Assembly: GCA_946893605.1 (NCBI GenBank)
Contig: OX335598.1
Span: forward strand, 1-64,000
Direction of reading: 5' to 3'
DNA length: 64,000 nucleotides
Source: Candidatus Saccharimonadota bacterium
GTDB taxonomy: Bacteria > Patescibacteriota > Saccharimonadia > Saccharimonadales > Saccharimonadaceae
In this document: piece after piece, positions 1-9,372 of the stretch
Numbering within the stretch: the stretch's first letter is position 1
Layout: each line of letters starts with the position of its first letter
Notes under the pieces: model-generated
The model's database searches: none
The model's input: only the letters and a program-made list of their open reading frames with translations
What the model was told of the DNA's origin: nothing
Program-made: the position numbers and the translations under genes

Positions 1-6
1 ATAGTT

Positions 7-456
7 ATGAAATCTTCAGAATCAACTAAAGGTTCGAAAGTATCAGCTAAGAAATTAGCTTCGAAGAGTGTAAAAGCCGCGGCGAAAGTTGCTGCCATCA
101 AAGAAAAGAAAATTGTAAGTGCAGCTATAAAAGATACTCATATGAGCGGATTTATCGACTTTATTCGCGAGCAGGGTGTTGTTGGTTTGGCTGTAGGTTT
201 GGCAATTGGTACTGCAGCTGGCGATACGGTTAAAAAGTTGGTGACGGCATTTATTGACCCGTTAGTGCAGTTGATTGTTGGCTCTCAACAAGGATTGCAA
301 TCAGCTTCATTTACGGTTGAAGTTGCTGGACGTAAAGGTGAGTTTTTATACGGCGCGTTCGTTAGCTCGTTAATTACGTTGATAGCCGTTGCGTTTGTTG
401 TATATGCAATTGTTCACTTCTTGAAACTCGATAAATTAGACAAGAAAAATGGCTAA
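7..456 (+). CDS. mscL: Large-conductance mechanosensitive channel, MscL family
   Basis: An inner-membrane channel that opens under membrane tension and releases solutes during osmotic downshock. The signature N-terminal helix and first membrane segment (FIREQGVVGLAVGLAIGTA) lie at about residues 52-70 and a second hydrophobic segment at about 117-138. Unlike typical MscL, which starts at that helix, about 45 Lys/Ala/Ser-rich residues precede it. An internal ATG at 142 (MSGFIDF) would give a conventional 104-residue channel, so the extension may be a start-site artefact. It converges on pyrH with only four bases between the stop codons and no visible terminator. Confidence 0.85.
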   Translation: MKSSESTKGSKVSAKKLASKSVKAAAKVAAIKEKKIVSAAIKDTHMSGFIDFIREQGVVGLAVGLAIGTAAGDTVKKLVTAFIDPLVQLIVGSQQGLQSASFTVEVAGRKGEFLYGAFVSSLITLIAVAFVVYAIVHFLKLDKLDKKNG

Positions 457-460
457 AATC

Positions 461-1165
461 TTAACTAATAAGCGTGCCTACCGATTCTCCGCGGGTTGCG
501 CGGAGAATATTTCCGTCTGTGAGCAAATCACAAATTACAACTGGAATATGCTCGTCCATAGCTAGCCCAATTGCTGCCTTATCCATAACAGCAATGTTAG
601 GATTTGTCAGAGCCTCTTGGTAAGATAAATGATCAATTTTTACAGCGTCAGGGAATTTCATAGGATCTTTATCGTAAACTCCGTCGACCTTCGTCGTTTT
701 AACCACGGCGTCACACTGCATTTCTAGTGCTAGATTTAACGCTGCGGTATCAGTAGTCAGAAATGGTCGGTCGGTGCCGCACGCTACGATTACGATGCGG
801 TTTTTCTTAATATGGCTAATTGCGCGTCGGAAAGTATAGTGGTCAATAAATTGATTGACTTCAACCGTAGATAATGCGCGAGTTGGCAGTCCCGCGTCAT
901 TTAATACGTCAGACAGGGCAATTGCATTCATTAGCGTAGAAAGCATCCCGATATTATGAGCGGAAACAGGTTGAATTCCTTGACCGATGATTTGATTGCC
1001 GCGAACGTAATTGCCGCCGCCAACCATAATTACAATTTCAGCCCCGTCGTCCAGCGCTGGTCGAATTTGTTCGGCAATCCAGCGAGCGCGTTTTGGGTCA
1101 AAGCCGCTGGCGAATTCGCCTTGAAGTTGTTCGCCGGAGAGTTTGAGGAGAATACGTTTGGTCAT
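461..1165 (-). CDS. pyrH: UMP kinase (uridylate kinase)
   Basis: Phosphorylates UMP to UDP with ATP in the cytoplasm, supplying all downstream pyrimidine nucleotides. The N-terminal LLKLSGEQL phosphate-binding segment, the glycine-rich GGGNYVRG loop (about residues 49-56) and the TTDTAALN segment are those of bacterial hexameric UMP kinases of the amino-acid-kinase fold. At 234 residues it has the usual family length. The start is an ATG at 1165. Upstream on the minus strand a TATGAT-like -10 lies in 1172-1185 and no clear ribosome-binding site is visible. No purine or de novo pyrimidine genes are nearby, consistent with nucleotide salvage. Confidence 0.95.
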   Translation of the reverse strand: MTKRILLKLSGEQLQGEFASGFDPKRARWIAEQIRPALDDGAEIVIMVGGGNYVRGNQIIGQGIQPVSAHNIGMLSTLMNAIALSDVLNDAGLPTRALSTVEVNQFIDHYTFRRAISHIKKNRIVIVACGTDRPFLTTDTAALNLALEMQCDAVVKTTKVDGVYDKDPMKFPDAVKIDHLSYQEALTNPNIAVMDKAAIGLAMDEHIPVVICDLLTDGNILRATRGESVGTLIS

Positions 1166-1359
1166 GACACCAGTGTATCATAGCGCGCTTGAAAATAACA
1201 TAAATGCAAAAGGGAGGCGGCAGTGTAATACAAATTGCGATTTGCTATACAAATATTCGTTTTTTAAGTTAGACAAACTAGACAAGAAAAAGCTAAGACG
1301 CTTACGTTTGCTATTTTACTTTCTCCTATCTACAATATGAGTATAAAGGAGAGAGTAGT

Positions 1360-3904
1360 GTGAAAGATGGAGTTCGGCGGCCGGGCTATTTACGTAGATC
1401 GCAAGAATCTAGCAGTAGTCATTTATTGAGTCGAAATATTGAAAGACCCAGTCAACCGTCGTATAGTTATGGTGAACCGCCCGAACAGAGGCGACAGCGT
1501 TTAAAAGAATTGCGGGAACGGTACAGTAAACTACCGGAAACTCCTTTTGCTGACTATGATCTTGGTGACAAAAAACTACCTGCATATAAGCACAAAGCAG
1601 AGATATTAGACACATTGTCGGAAAGTAAAATATCCTGGCTGTGCGGACCGACGGGTAGTGGTAAAACGACACAAACCGCTCAGTATGCACTGGAGCGGTT
1701 TGGTCGTGTCGTGGTGTTGATGCCGCGGCGGGTTATCGTCGATAATGTTACTGAATATGTCGAAGAGTTTGCGTGAACAGCTTGGCGAACAATATCCTAA
1801 TCACTTGGTGGGTAAGATTCACGGACGTGCCACTGAAGCGACGCCGGACACTAGGCTCTGTTTCATGACTCCAGCAACGTTTACGAAAAAGCTGGAACAA
1901 TTTTCTAGCGACTGGCAGGACGAGAAGACGCTTATCCTGGTTGATGAAATACATGAAGCCAATTTAGAGATGGAATTTGCTACCGCTCTGGCGGCAAAAT
2001 CGATAGAGAATACCGGCAAATGGCATATGGCTTTTTCTAGTGCCACGCCTGATACAGAAGTTTCTCAGGCGATGTACGAAGATATTAATGGGTCAGAACT
2101 ACCAGTCGTAACCATTGAGGGTCGGCCGCATGATATTGATATTGAAGAAGATAAGGTGAATACCGTATCCGAAGCCTACCTTGAATATGGTAAGGACTCG
2201 AAAAAATCACTAATCTTTGTTGAAGGCGTGAGGAGTATTGATGAGACCATTGCGTCAATCAAACGTCATACTCGCCATCAATCCGGGAAAATACGATTTT
2301 TCAAACTACATTCTGGCATATCAGAAGCTGCGCGCCGAGAGATTTTTACTGCCAAACCAGCAGAAGATGAGTCGTTTGTCATAGTTTCGACCTCGGCTGG
2401 ACAGTCTGGAATCACTATCCATGAGGTTGATTTGGTGCTATCGAATGGACTGACGAAGAGTAAGGAGATTGGCGAAGAAGGTGCAGAAGGGCTACCGCCT
2501 CGATTGTGTACTCAAGCAGAGCTGATGCAGCAGGCGGGGCGGGGCGGTCGTGATATTGATGGCGCTAAGTTTGTATTGGCTCGTCCGATATCTTACGATA
2601 AGATTTATTTGCCAGATGAGCTGAAAGGATTTTATGATATTGCGTCCCGTGAACAGCATATTCCACCGGAGATATATCACACGAATATTGTGCGCAACGT
2701 TTTGTCGGCTATCCATCTGAATGGTGATTTTGAGAATCTGAACCGATACCTGATGCATCCTGTTGCTAGTAAAAAAGTTATTCAAGAGTCGTACGATTTA
2801 CTGGAAACCCTGGAAGCAATTGATGGAGAGGGGCAGATCACAAAAATTGGTGAGTTTATGGATAGTTTACCATTGTCGCCAGAACTTTCTCGGTCATTAG
2901 CAGAAATGATTAAGAATGGGGGAAGCTTACGTGAAGTGTTGGCATTATCGGCCATGGCAGCCTCCGTCTCGGGTGGTGGCTTTGCTGCCTGGCATCAACC
3001 AAAGGAATTGTTCCAGGAATTTGTCAGCCCCGATACAACAGATGACTTTTTTGCCGAATACGATGCTTTTTTGAAAACCAGAGAGATTTATGACGGCTGT
3101 CGTACTGACAATGGCGTCTACCTGACTAATGGTATTGATCCCAATAAGGCGGATAATATTCACTATCAATTTAATAAAATATGTCGGCGCCTGTCGGTTA
3201 ATCCAAACGATATCAACATGGGTGAACTAAACAGCGAGGAAAAACACAATATATCGGTGGCTTTGGTGCGCGGGTTTCAGGAATTATTGTATGCCAAAAC
3301 TGGTAGTCGGCGCATTGGACGAACAACGGTTAATCAATACAAGAATGTTCATACTGGCGAAAGTGGTATTTCTGAGTATGAAATTAGTTCGCACAGCTTA
3401 GTGCGATGTATGGGCTCGGAGGCGCTGAAGTTGGCCCTGGCTTTACCGTGGTGGTATGATACGCGTGATGGTCGTCGATACACACTCAACACAATTTTAC
3501 CAGTAACCAAGAATCAAGTTGCTCAAGCCTTGAGTAGCAGCGCTGTGTCTGAATCCCTTGGTGATAGAGTTGCTCCTAATGGTGACTTGGTTCGTGTGAC
3601 GCGGCCGAAAGTCGGCTCGCTGATACTCGGTCCAGAGCGGCAGCAAAAAATCCCCGCCATAACAGATGAGCAAATCGCGCTGATAGTGGACGCAATGAAA
3701 AACAAGGCTAATAAACAAGTAAGAGTATTGTTTGATTTACAACATCAGCGAGTTATCACCAAGGGTCAATTGCATCAGGTCCTAGACGGGTCTGCGGTAA
3801 ATAGTCACAATGTCCATGAGGCGGAGGCTAAGGTTTGGGCTGAAGTGCAGAATGTGTTAACGAGCGAGCAGCAAGAAGCTTTTTATGGTCAGATAAACAG
3901 ATAA
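1360..3904 (+). CDS. DEAH-type ATP-dependent helicase, HrpA-like (frame shift inside)
   Basis: A superfamily-2 nucleic-acid helicase of the DEAH group. Walker A GPTGSGKT is at about residue 96, motif II is DEIH at about residue 194, motif III is SAT (FSSATPDTE), and a QAGRGGRD motif VI follows. A C-terminal helicase-associated region completes the family architecture. The start is GTG at 1360 behind an AAGGAGAG ribosome-binding site. The frame is broken near 1768-1770: removing one T from the TTT run joins VTEYVEEL to REQLGEQYPNHLVGK, giving about 847 residues. The reading is therefore one gene carrying a sequence error or a recent mutation. Its substrate is unknown; RNA processing is an inference from HrpA relatives. 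Confidence 0.8.
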
Positions 3905-3908
3905 CGAG

Positions 3909-3916
3909 TGTATAAT
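3909..3916 (+). promoter_or_regulatory. -10 promoter for orn, leaderless type
   Basis: TG followed directly by TATAAT (3911-3916). Seven bases separate the last T from the orn ATG at 3924 and no ribosome-binding site fits between them, so transcription should start at or next to the start codon. Confidence 0.6.
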
Positions 3917-3923
3917 AGATAGT

Positions 3924-4466
3924 ATGAGTAAGGCGAAAAAAATATTATGGATCGACCTGGAGATGACTGGATTAGATCCAGTGCGTGATGAGATTTTGGA
4001 AGTGGCGGCAATTGTGACGGATTGGAATTTTAAGGAAATTGCGACGTACGAAGGAATTGTGCGCCACGATTCGGAAAAGCTGGCTAAGTTGTTAGATCGA
4101 AATGCTGGTTTTTGGAATGAGCATCCGGAAGCGCGACGCGGACTGGAGGAGCAGAATGAATCGGGCAAGCCTTTGGCGGAAATAGAGCACGAATTGTTGG
4201 CGTTTTGTGATGAGTATTTTGCAGGCGAGACGAAGATTTTGCTAGCAGGCAATTCAATTCATCAGGATCGTCGATTCATTGACCAATGGTGGCCAACGCT
4301 GTCAAAAAGACTACATTATCGCGTGTTGGACGTGAGCGCGTGGAAGGTGGTGTTTGAGGGTAAATACGGTAAGAAATTCGCCAAGCCAGAAGATCATCGA
4401 GCGCTGGAAGATATCCGCGGCAGTATTATGGAACTTGAATATTATTTGAAAAAGGTGAAAGTATGA
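3924..4466 (+). CDS. orn: Oligoribonuclease
   Basis: A DEDDh-type 3'-5' exonuclease that degrades 2-5-nucleotide RNAs left by other RNases to mononucleotides. The catalytic D-x-E is WIDLEMTGLD at about residues 9-18, the second acid lies in the HQDRRFIDQWWP segment, and DHRALEDI supplies the His/Asp pair near residue 155. The length (180) is normal. The 3' end overlaps the following YjbR gene by four bases, so the two are probably co-transcribed. Orn in the same window as PNPase and RNase J fits a complete RNA-decay pathway. Confidence 0.95.
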   Translation: MSKAKKILWIDLEMTGLDPVRDEILEVAAIVTDWNFKEIATYEGIVRHDSEKLAKLLDRNAGFWNEHPEARRGLEEQNESGKPLAEIEHELLAFCDEYFAGETKILLAGNSIHQDRRFIDQWWPTLSKRLHYRVLDVSAWKVVFEGKYGKKFAKPEDHRALEDIRGSIMELEYYLKKVKV

Positions 4467-4801
4467 CACATAAACAATTTGAAGAATTTATTCTGAGTTT
4501 GCCAGGCGTATGGCTGGATTATCCGTTTGGCGAGGATATTGCGGTGTATAAATTTGGTCGAGATAATGACGGTGCAGGGAAAATGGTAGCGTTGGTGACG
4601 GAAGGCTCAAAGCCGCTCAGAGTAAGCCTAAAATGCGATCCGTTGTTGGCGCAGAATTTACGAGAAAAATACGAAACGGTTTTACCAGGCTATCACTTAA
4701 ATAAGAAGCATTGGAATACAATTATTTGTTCGGGTCAATTGACTGATGAAGAGGTCTTTGATTTGGCGAGGCTGAGCTATCGATTAGTATCGGAAGCTTA
4801 A
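4463..4801 (+). CDS. MmcQ/YjbR family protein
   Basis: A 112-residue protein of the MmcQ/YjbR (CyaY-like fold) family, recognised from the LPGVWLDYPFGEDIAVYKFG opening and the HLNKKHWNTI segment before the C-terminal helix. Some relatives bind DNA non-specifically, but a precise function is not established. ATGA overlap with orn indicates translational coupling. Its stop codon overlaps the stop of the convergent gene on the other strand (4798-4801). Confidence 0.8.
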   Translation: MTHKQFEEFILSLPGVWLDYPFGEDIAVYKFGRDNDGAGKMVALVTEGSKPLRVSLKCDPLLAQNLREKYETVLPGYHLNKKHWNTIICSGQLTDEEVFDLARLSYRLVSEA

Positions 4802-5409
4802 TCTGCTTTAATGATTTGATTGATCTGCTTCTGGATATTCTCTAAATCGCCAGCAGTTTTCACTAGCCATTCGCGCATCTTTTTTGACTTGGTGGACTTG
4901 TACACCTTTTTCATCATGTTGATTGTATCTGTTATTTGCACATTCATCTCATGAGCATAGGTAATATCCAATTGCGTGTTCAGAAGGGCTTCGTCCAATT
5001 TTTTCTCTAATTTTTCTGACGGATCTAAGGCGATGATGTCCTTCTTTTTCTCCTTATAATTGATGCCGGTTGCTTGAAGCGCTTCGCCCATTGAGGCGTC
5101 CGCAGTGGTTAGCACTGCAACCAGAGAACTATTGGTGGTCTGCAGACTAGTCGAGCGGAACTTATTATTGTATTTTTTGGAAATAGTGAGTAACTTATTA
5201 ACGCGTGATGCAACTTGTGACGGACTAGCGCTTGGCATAGAATCTTGTGAAAAAACAAATATCGCAATTAGGGTTATTAAGCCGATAAAGCTCAAAATAG
5301 CGATGATGATTTTGGTTTTTTTATCAAAACCTTCCGCTGGCGGAGGTGTGGCAATTTGATTCAGATAATCGATACCTTGAGGTTGGTTATTCAAATTGTC
5401 AGGATACAT
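4798..5409 (-). CDS. Single-pass membrane protein with predicted helical extracytoplasmic domain, unknown function
   Basis: No family was recognised. The protein has a short Asn/Pro/Gln-rich N-terminus (about 1-30), one strong membrane segment (IIIAILSFIGLITLIAIFVF, about 35-54), and a long Lys/Leu-rich helical region with few prolines after it. The architecture matches the unrelated-looking protein at 21252-22184. The start at 5409 (MYPDNLNNQP) is preferred over an upstream TTG at 5427 because TGGTTAAAT ends six bases upstream, the same leaderless promoter geometry as its divergent neighbour dnaG. Confidence 0.65.
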   Translation of the reverse strand: MYPDNLNNQPQGIDYLNQIATPPPAEGFDKKTKIIIAILSFIGLITLIAIFVFSQDSMPSASPSQVASRVNKLLTISKKYNNKFRSTSLQTTNSSLVAVLTTADASMGEALQATGINYKEKKKDIIALDPSEKLEKKLDEALLNTQLDITYAHEMNVQITDTINMMKKVYKSTKSKKMREWLVKTAGDLENIQKQINQIIKAD

Positions 5410-5415
5410 ATTTCT

Positions 5416-5424
5416 ATTTAACCA
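5416..5424 (-). promoter_or_regulatory. Extended -10 promoter, leaderless type
   Basis: On the minus strand TGG then TTAAAT ends six bases before ATG 5409. It is divergent from the dnaG promoter 24 bases away. This spacing fixes the start codon of the membrane protein. Confidence 0.5.
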
Positions 5425-5447
5425 CAAACAATAACAGAGGTAAAGAG

Positions 5448-5456
5448 TGATATAAT
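5448..5456 (+). promoter_or_regulatory. Extended -10 promoter for dnaG-rpoD
   Basis: TGATATAAT ends six bases before the dnaG ATG at 5463. No -35 hexamer or ribosome-binding site is visible, which is consistent with an extended -10 promoter driving a leaderless message. Confidence 0.65.
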
Positions 5457-5462
5457 AAAAAT

Positions 5463-7176
5463 ATGAATGATGCCAAAGAAGAAGTGCGGGCGCGACTGAA
5501 CATCGAGGATGTGATTGGTGAGTATGTTCAGTTGAAGCGAGCGGGGCGCAATTTGAAGGGTTTAAGTCCGTTTACCGACGAGCGAACCCCAAGCTTTATG
5601 GTTAGCCCAGAAAAGCAGATTTGGCACGATTTTTCTTCTGGAAAAGGTGGCGATATTTTTACGTTTGTGATGATGGTGGAAGGAATGGATTTTCGTCAAT
5701 CGCTGGAGCATTTGGCTCGGAAGGCGGGCGTTGATCTGACTTTGTTTTCTAATGGCGACGGACGAACAGCCAAGCGTCGCGCCAGAGCCAGAGAAGCGCT
5801 TAAATTAGCAGCCAATTTTTATCAGCAGAATTTGGTAAAAAATTCATTAGCTCTGGATTATGTAGTTAAAAAACGGCGATTAAATCGTCAAACAATTGGT
5901 GATTTTTTGATTGGCTATGCGCCGGAGAATGGCGACACATTGACGAAAGCATTGGGAAAAAGAGGATTTTCTAGGCAGGAATTGGCGGACGCTGGCTTGT
6001 CGAATCGGTTTGGGTGGTGATTTGTTTCGTGGGCGAATGATGGTTGCGCTGAGTGACGGCAACGGAGAAGTCGTGGGATTTACGGGCAGAATTATTCGTG
6101 ACGATCCGCGCGCGCCAAAATACTTGAACACGCCGCAAACGCTGTTATTTGATAAATCGCGACATATTTTTGGTTTGCATCAAGCCAAAGAGGCGATTCG
6201 GAAAAGCGATGTGGCAGTGATTGTTGAGGGAAATTTGGATGTAATTAGCAGCCATCAAGCGGGCGTCAAAAACGTGGTTGCGACCTCTGGTACGGCGATG
6301 ACGACGCAACATTTGAAGTCGCTTAGTCGATTGGCGGGGCGGATTCGCTTGGCGTTTGATGGCGATCGAGCGGGAGTTAACGCAACGGAGCGCGCTATCA
6401 ATTTGGCGCAGGAAGTCGGCGTGGAATTGGAAGTGGTGAGCTTGCCTGATGGCGTCAAAGATCCAGACGAATTGATCCAAAAAGATCCAGCGCTTTGGCA
6501 AGCGGCGATTGACCAATCTCAGCCAGCGGTGGATTGGGTGATTGCTAGATACGCGGAAATGGAGAATTTGAAGTCGGCGGAAGGCAAGCGAAGATTTTCG
6601 ACCATTGCGCTGAGGATTGTCCGAGGCTTGAAAGATCCGGTGGAACAAGAGCATTATTTGTCGGTGATTTCTGAAAAAACCGGCGCGTCAATTACCGCAC
6701 TGAAGGCAAAATTGTCGAATGAAAAAGTCGCTGAGCATCAATTGAAAAAAGCGAAAATTGAGAAAGAAAAACCGACTCCAGTTCAGGATGAAACTGAGGA
6801 TATGCTGGCGGGGCTGGCGGCGAGTGAAAAATCTGTGCGGCGTTGGCTGGCGGTGGTTTCTGGCGAAATGTTGGATGATGACAACGCGCGGCAGTTGATT
6901 GGCTATTTGCGGAAGAACCCAGACGCGGATTTGGGCGAGGTTCCGCTGGACTTGCAAAAAATCGAACAGTATGTGAAAATAGTACAGTTGAAAAGTGAAA
7001 GTCGTTACGCCAATTGGGAGCAGAAAAGCTTGGACGAAGAGATGGCTCGGCTAGTCAGACAGATAACAATCAAACATCGCGAAAACAAAAAGAATCAACT
7101 ATTAACGCAGCTTAGAGAGGCTGAGGCGTCGGGTGATGAGGTTTTGTCTCCAGAATTTACGCCAGAGCTTAAATAA
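5463..7176 (+). CDS. dnaG: DNA primase (frame shift inside)
   Basis: Synthesises RNA primers for chromosome replication at the fork. The zinc-binding-domain fold, the RNA-polymerase core with TOPRIM (VIVEGNLDV, LAFDGDRAG) and a C-terminal helicase-interacting region are in the expected order. The zinc ligands are absent: the usual CPFH is SPFT and the usual CxxC is DFSS, and no cysteine occurs in the protein. The frame shifts near 6009-6014; removing one base from the TTT or GGG run gives LSNRFGGDLFRGRMM, the expected continuation. The gap to rpoD is 18 bases, the classical dnaG-rpoD arrangement. Confidence 0.93.
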
Positions 7177-7194
7177 TCTGATTAAGGAGAAAAT

Positions 7195-8156
7195 GTGAGC
7201 GACGACATCACGACGAAGCCAGTAAACTTAAACGAAGATGATGATTTTGATCCAACGCTTATAGACGAAGAAGAATCGGAAGATTTGGATTCGTTGACAA
7301 CTGGGCAATATTTGGACGACGTGTCGGATGACTCGGTCAGGCTGTATTTGCGTGAAATTGGTAAGATTCCACTACTTGGCGCTGAAGAGGAAATGGACTT
7401 GGCGCGCCGAATTGTTGAAGGCGATAAAAAGGCTAAGGACAAGATGGCTGAGGCGAATATGCGTTTGGTGGTGTCAATTGCTAAGCGTTATTCTGGTCGT
7501 GGTTTGGACTTTTTGGATCTGATTCAAGAGGGAAATACTGGGCTTTTGCGTGCGGTTGAGAAGTTTGATCCAGATAAGGGATTCAAGTTTTCGACTTATG
7601 CAACTTGGTGGATTCGCCAGGCAATTACGCGTGCGATTGCTGATCAAGCGCGAACGATTCGTATTCCAGTTCACATGGTAGAAACGATCAATAAATTGCT
7701 GCGTACTCAGCGACGAATGACACAGGAATTGAACCGTGAGCCGACAATTGAGGAATTGTCTAAAGAATTGGACATGGAGCCAGAGAAGATTGAATATGTC
7801 ATTAAGATTAAGCAAGACATTTCTTCTTTGGACGCTGGTGTTGGTCGCGACGGTGAAGATGACGACTCTGTATTGCAAGATTTTATCGTTGACGAAGATA
7901 CCGTTTCACCAGAAGATTCCGCTTCAAATCAATTATTAAAAGAGCAAGTTCAGGAAATTCTATCAAGTTTGAGTGATCGCGAGCAAAAAATTGTTCGAAT
8001 GCGTTTTGGCTTGGATAATGGTAAAACCACACTTTGGAAGAAGTTGGTCAGGAATTTGCAGTTACGCGTGAGCGAATTCGCCAGATTGAAGCTAAGGCAC
8101 TAGCAAAACTTCGCAAGCACAAAGATGCGAAAAAACTTTACGAATATCTGGATTAG
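7195..8156 (+). CDS. rpoD: Primary RNA polymerase sigma factor (frame shift near the end)
   Basis: The housekeeping sigma-70 that directs RNA polymerase to promoters. Region 1.2 ([15 protein letters not shown]), region 2 ([30 protein letters not shown]), region 3 and region 4.2 are all visible. The frame shifts near 8027 between FGLDNGK and [11 protein letters not shown]. One missing C in a CC run restores [20 protein letters not shown] and a normal end at 8156. The start is GTG at 7195 behind AAGGAG. Its region 2.4/3.0 should recognise the extended -10 boxes seen throughout the window. The stop abuts the stop of the convergent kinase-like gene. Confidence 0.95.
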
Positions 8157-8744
8157 TTAACACTGTTCGGGCGATTTACAAAAATGGGCGTCGTGAGTTG
8201 CGGTGTCTATTTTTTGATGTAATTGCTCGAGGCTGCCGTCGTTAATGATGAAATAATCAGCAATAGCAATTGGTCCACCTTTTTCCAAATTCTCGATTTC
8301 TGACCAGTCGCGCTGATCAACTTCGTGCGGTTGCATTGGGCGCTCTATGCGTTTAGCCATTCGTTGATAACGGAGGTATTTTGGTGTAACAATAGCAATA
8401 ACGACAACTTGTCCAGGAAATTCGTGCTTAAGGAATTTATATTCACTCCAAGTGTATAATCCGTCCAAAACGACTTTATTTTGCCCGGCGTTTATTAAGT
8501 CGTGGATGTTTTTTATGACGCGTTTGATTACGAAATCTTTGCCCTCACGGCGACGAATTTCTTCGCGGAATTGCTGTTGATTGTCCCAAGTTTTTTCAAT
8601 TCCAGCCTCGTCCATGGCTTTATAAATAACGCCACCGAAGTAAATTTTTGGAAATCCTTTTTCTGTCAAATATTCGACAGCTGAGCTTTTGCCGCTGCCC
8701 GCCAATCCAACCAGGGCGATAATTTTTGCATATGGTTGTGTCAT
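8157..8744 (-). CDS. P-loop nucleotide kinase-like ATPase, UPF0200 type
   Basis: A 195-residue P-loop protein with Walker A GLAGSGKSS near residue 13, a DGLYTWSEYKFL segment, a VTPKYLRYQRMAKR lid-like segment and a C-terminal IADYFIINDGSLEQL. This pattern matches the UPF0200 / dephospho-CoA-kinase-like group common in archaea and CPR. A small-molecule kinase role is likely, but the substrate cannot be told from sequence. The family is better known from archaea, so transfer is possible but not shown. Confidence 0.65.
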   Translation of the reverse strand: MTQPYAKIIALVGLAGSGKSSAVEYLTEKGFPKIYFGGVIYKAMDEAGIEKTWDNQQQFREEIRRREGKDFVIKRVIKNIHDLINAGQNKVVLDGLYTWSEYKFLKHEFPGQVVVIAIVTPKYLRYQRMAKRIERPMQPHEVDQRDWSEIENLEKGGPIAIADYFIINDGSLEQLHQKIDTATHDAHFCKSPEQC

Positions 8745-8750
8745 GTACTA

Positions 8751-8759
8751 ATTTTAACA
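8751..8759 (-). promoter_or_regulatory. Extended -10 promoter, leaderless type
   Basis: On the minus strand TGTTAAAAT ends six bases before ATG 8744. The plus-strand promoter of the divergent gene begins six bases away, so the two promoters sit back to back. Confidence 0.55.
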
Positions 8760-8764
8760 ATTTG

Positions 8765-8793
8765 TTGACATTCTTCCAAATAGAGAGTATCTT
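8765..8793 (+). promoter_or_regulatory. Sigma-70 promoter for the 8807 gene
   Basis: TTGACA (8765-8770), a 17-base spacer, then TATCTT (8788-8793). The leader before ATG 8807 is only about six bases and carries no ribosome-binding site. Confidence 0.5.
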
Positions 8794-8806
8794 TAAGCTA
8801 CACACT

Positions 8807-9356
8807 ATGGAAACACTTCATGGACATACTGAAGAGTTACCTCAGAATTCTCCTTCTGACCTTGATGCTAAGGGTCAAGAAAATCCAGCAAATAATTATA
8901 AGATAATGGCTCAGATTGAAGAGCTGGAGTCGAAATTTGATCATAATCCAGACGGTAGCGAGAAATGGCAGAGGTTTGTTGGCGGGCCTGTTGAGGATCA
9001 ATATAGGCAGCGTTGGATGATTTGGAAAATCCTAGCGCTTCGTCATCTATTCCGAAAGATCGATATCAAATATATAAGATACCCAAGAATGAAGATGAGT
9101 TCAGATATGCTTTCATAAAAGAGCTTGAGGTTGATCGATCAAGTACCATAAAACGTCTTATGAGTTTTTTGTTGGTCCTGATGACGCAGGCATAGATGAG
9201 ACTATAACGATATTCTTTGATGATAATAGAGAAATTGAGTATGTTCATTGTTATAGCTATCTGGAGGAGCACGAGATAATGCGTGAGAAGTACAAAAGAG
9301 CACGTAAGAAACTTGCTGAAGCGTCAATAATCAACTCTCTGACGGCAGCCGCTTAA
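8807..9356 (+). CDS. Hypothetical protein, frame broken twice
   Basis: Not recognised. Three overlapping open segments read as one acidic, soluble protein of about 183 residues that starts METLHGHTEELPQ and ends in a charged helix (EEHEIMREKYKRARKK) and SLTAAA. One missing G near 9015-9016 restores RWDDLENPSASSS, and one missing base near 9154 restores KRSYEFFVGPDDAG. The middle segment is rich in charged residues with no membrane segment or signal peptide. It lies alone between a UPF0200 protein and polA. Confidence 0.5.
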
Positions 9357-9357
9357 A

Positions 9358-9366
9358 TGCTACAAT
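9358..9366 (+). promoter_or_regulatory. Extended -10 promoter for polA
   Basis: TGCTACAAT ends six bases before the polA ATG at 9373. It overlaps the end of the preceding hypothetical gene and has no ribosome-binding site downstream. Confidence 0.55.
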
Positions 9367-9372
9367 AGAAGT

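Noticed and set aside
1741-1776. Programmed +1 frameshift in the helicase, and similar ideas for dnaG, rnj and pilT
   Set aside because: No shared slippery motif or stimulatory structure, shifts go in both directions, and too many unrelated genes are affected; homopolymer indels explain them better.
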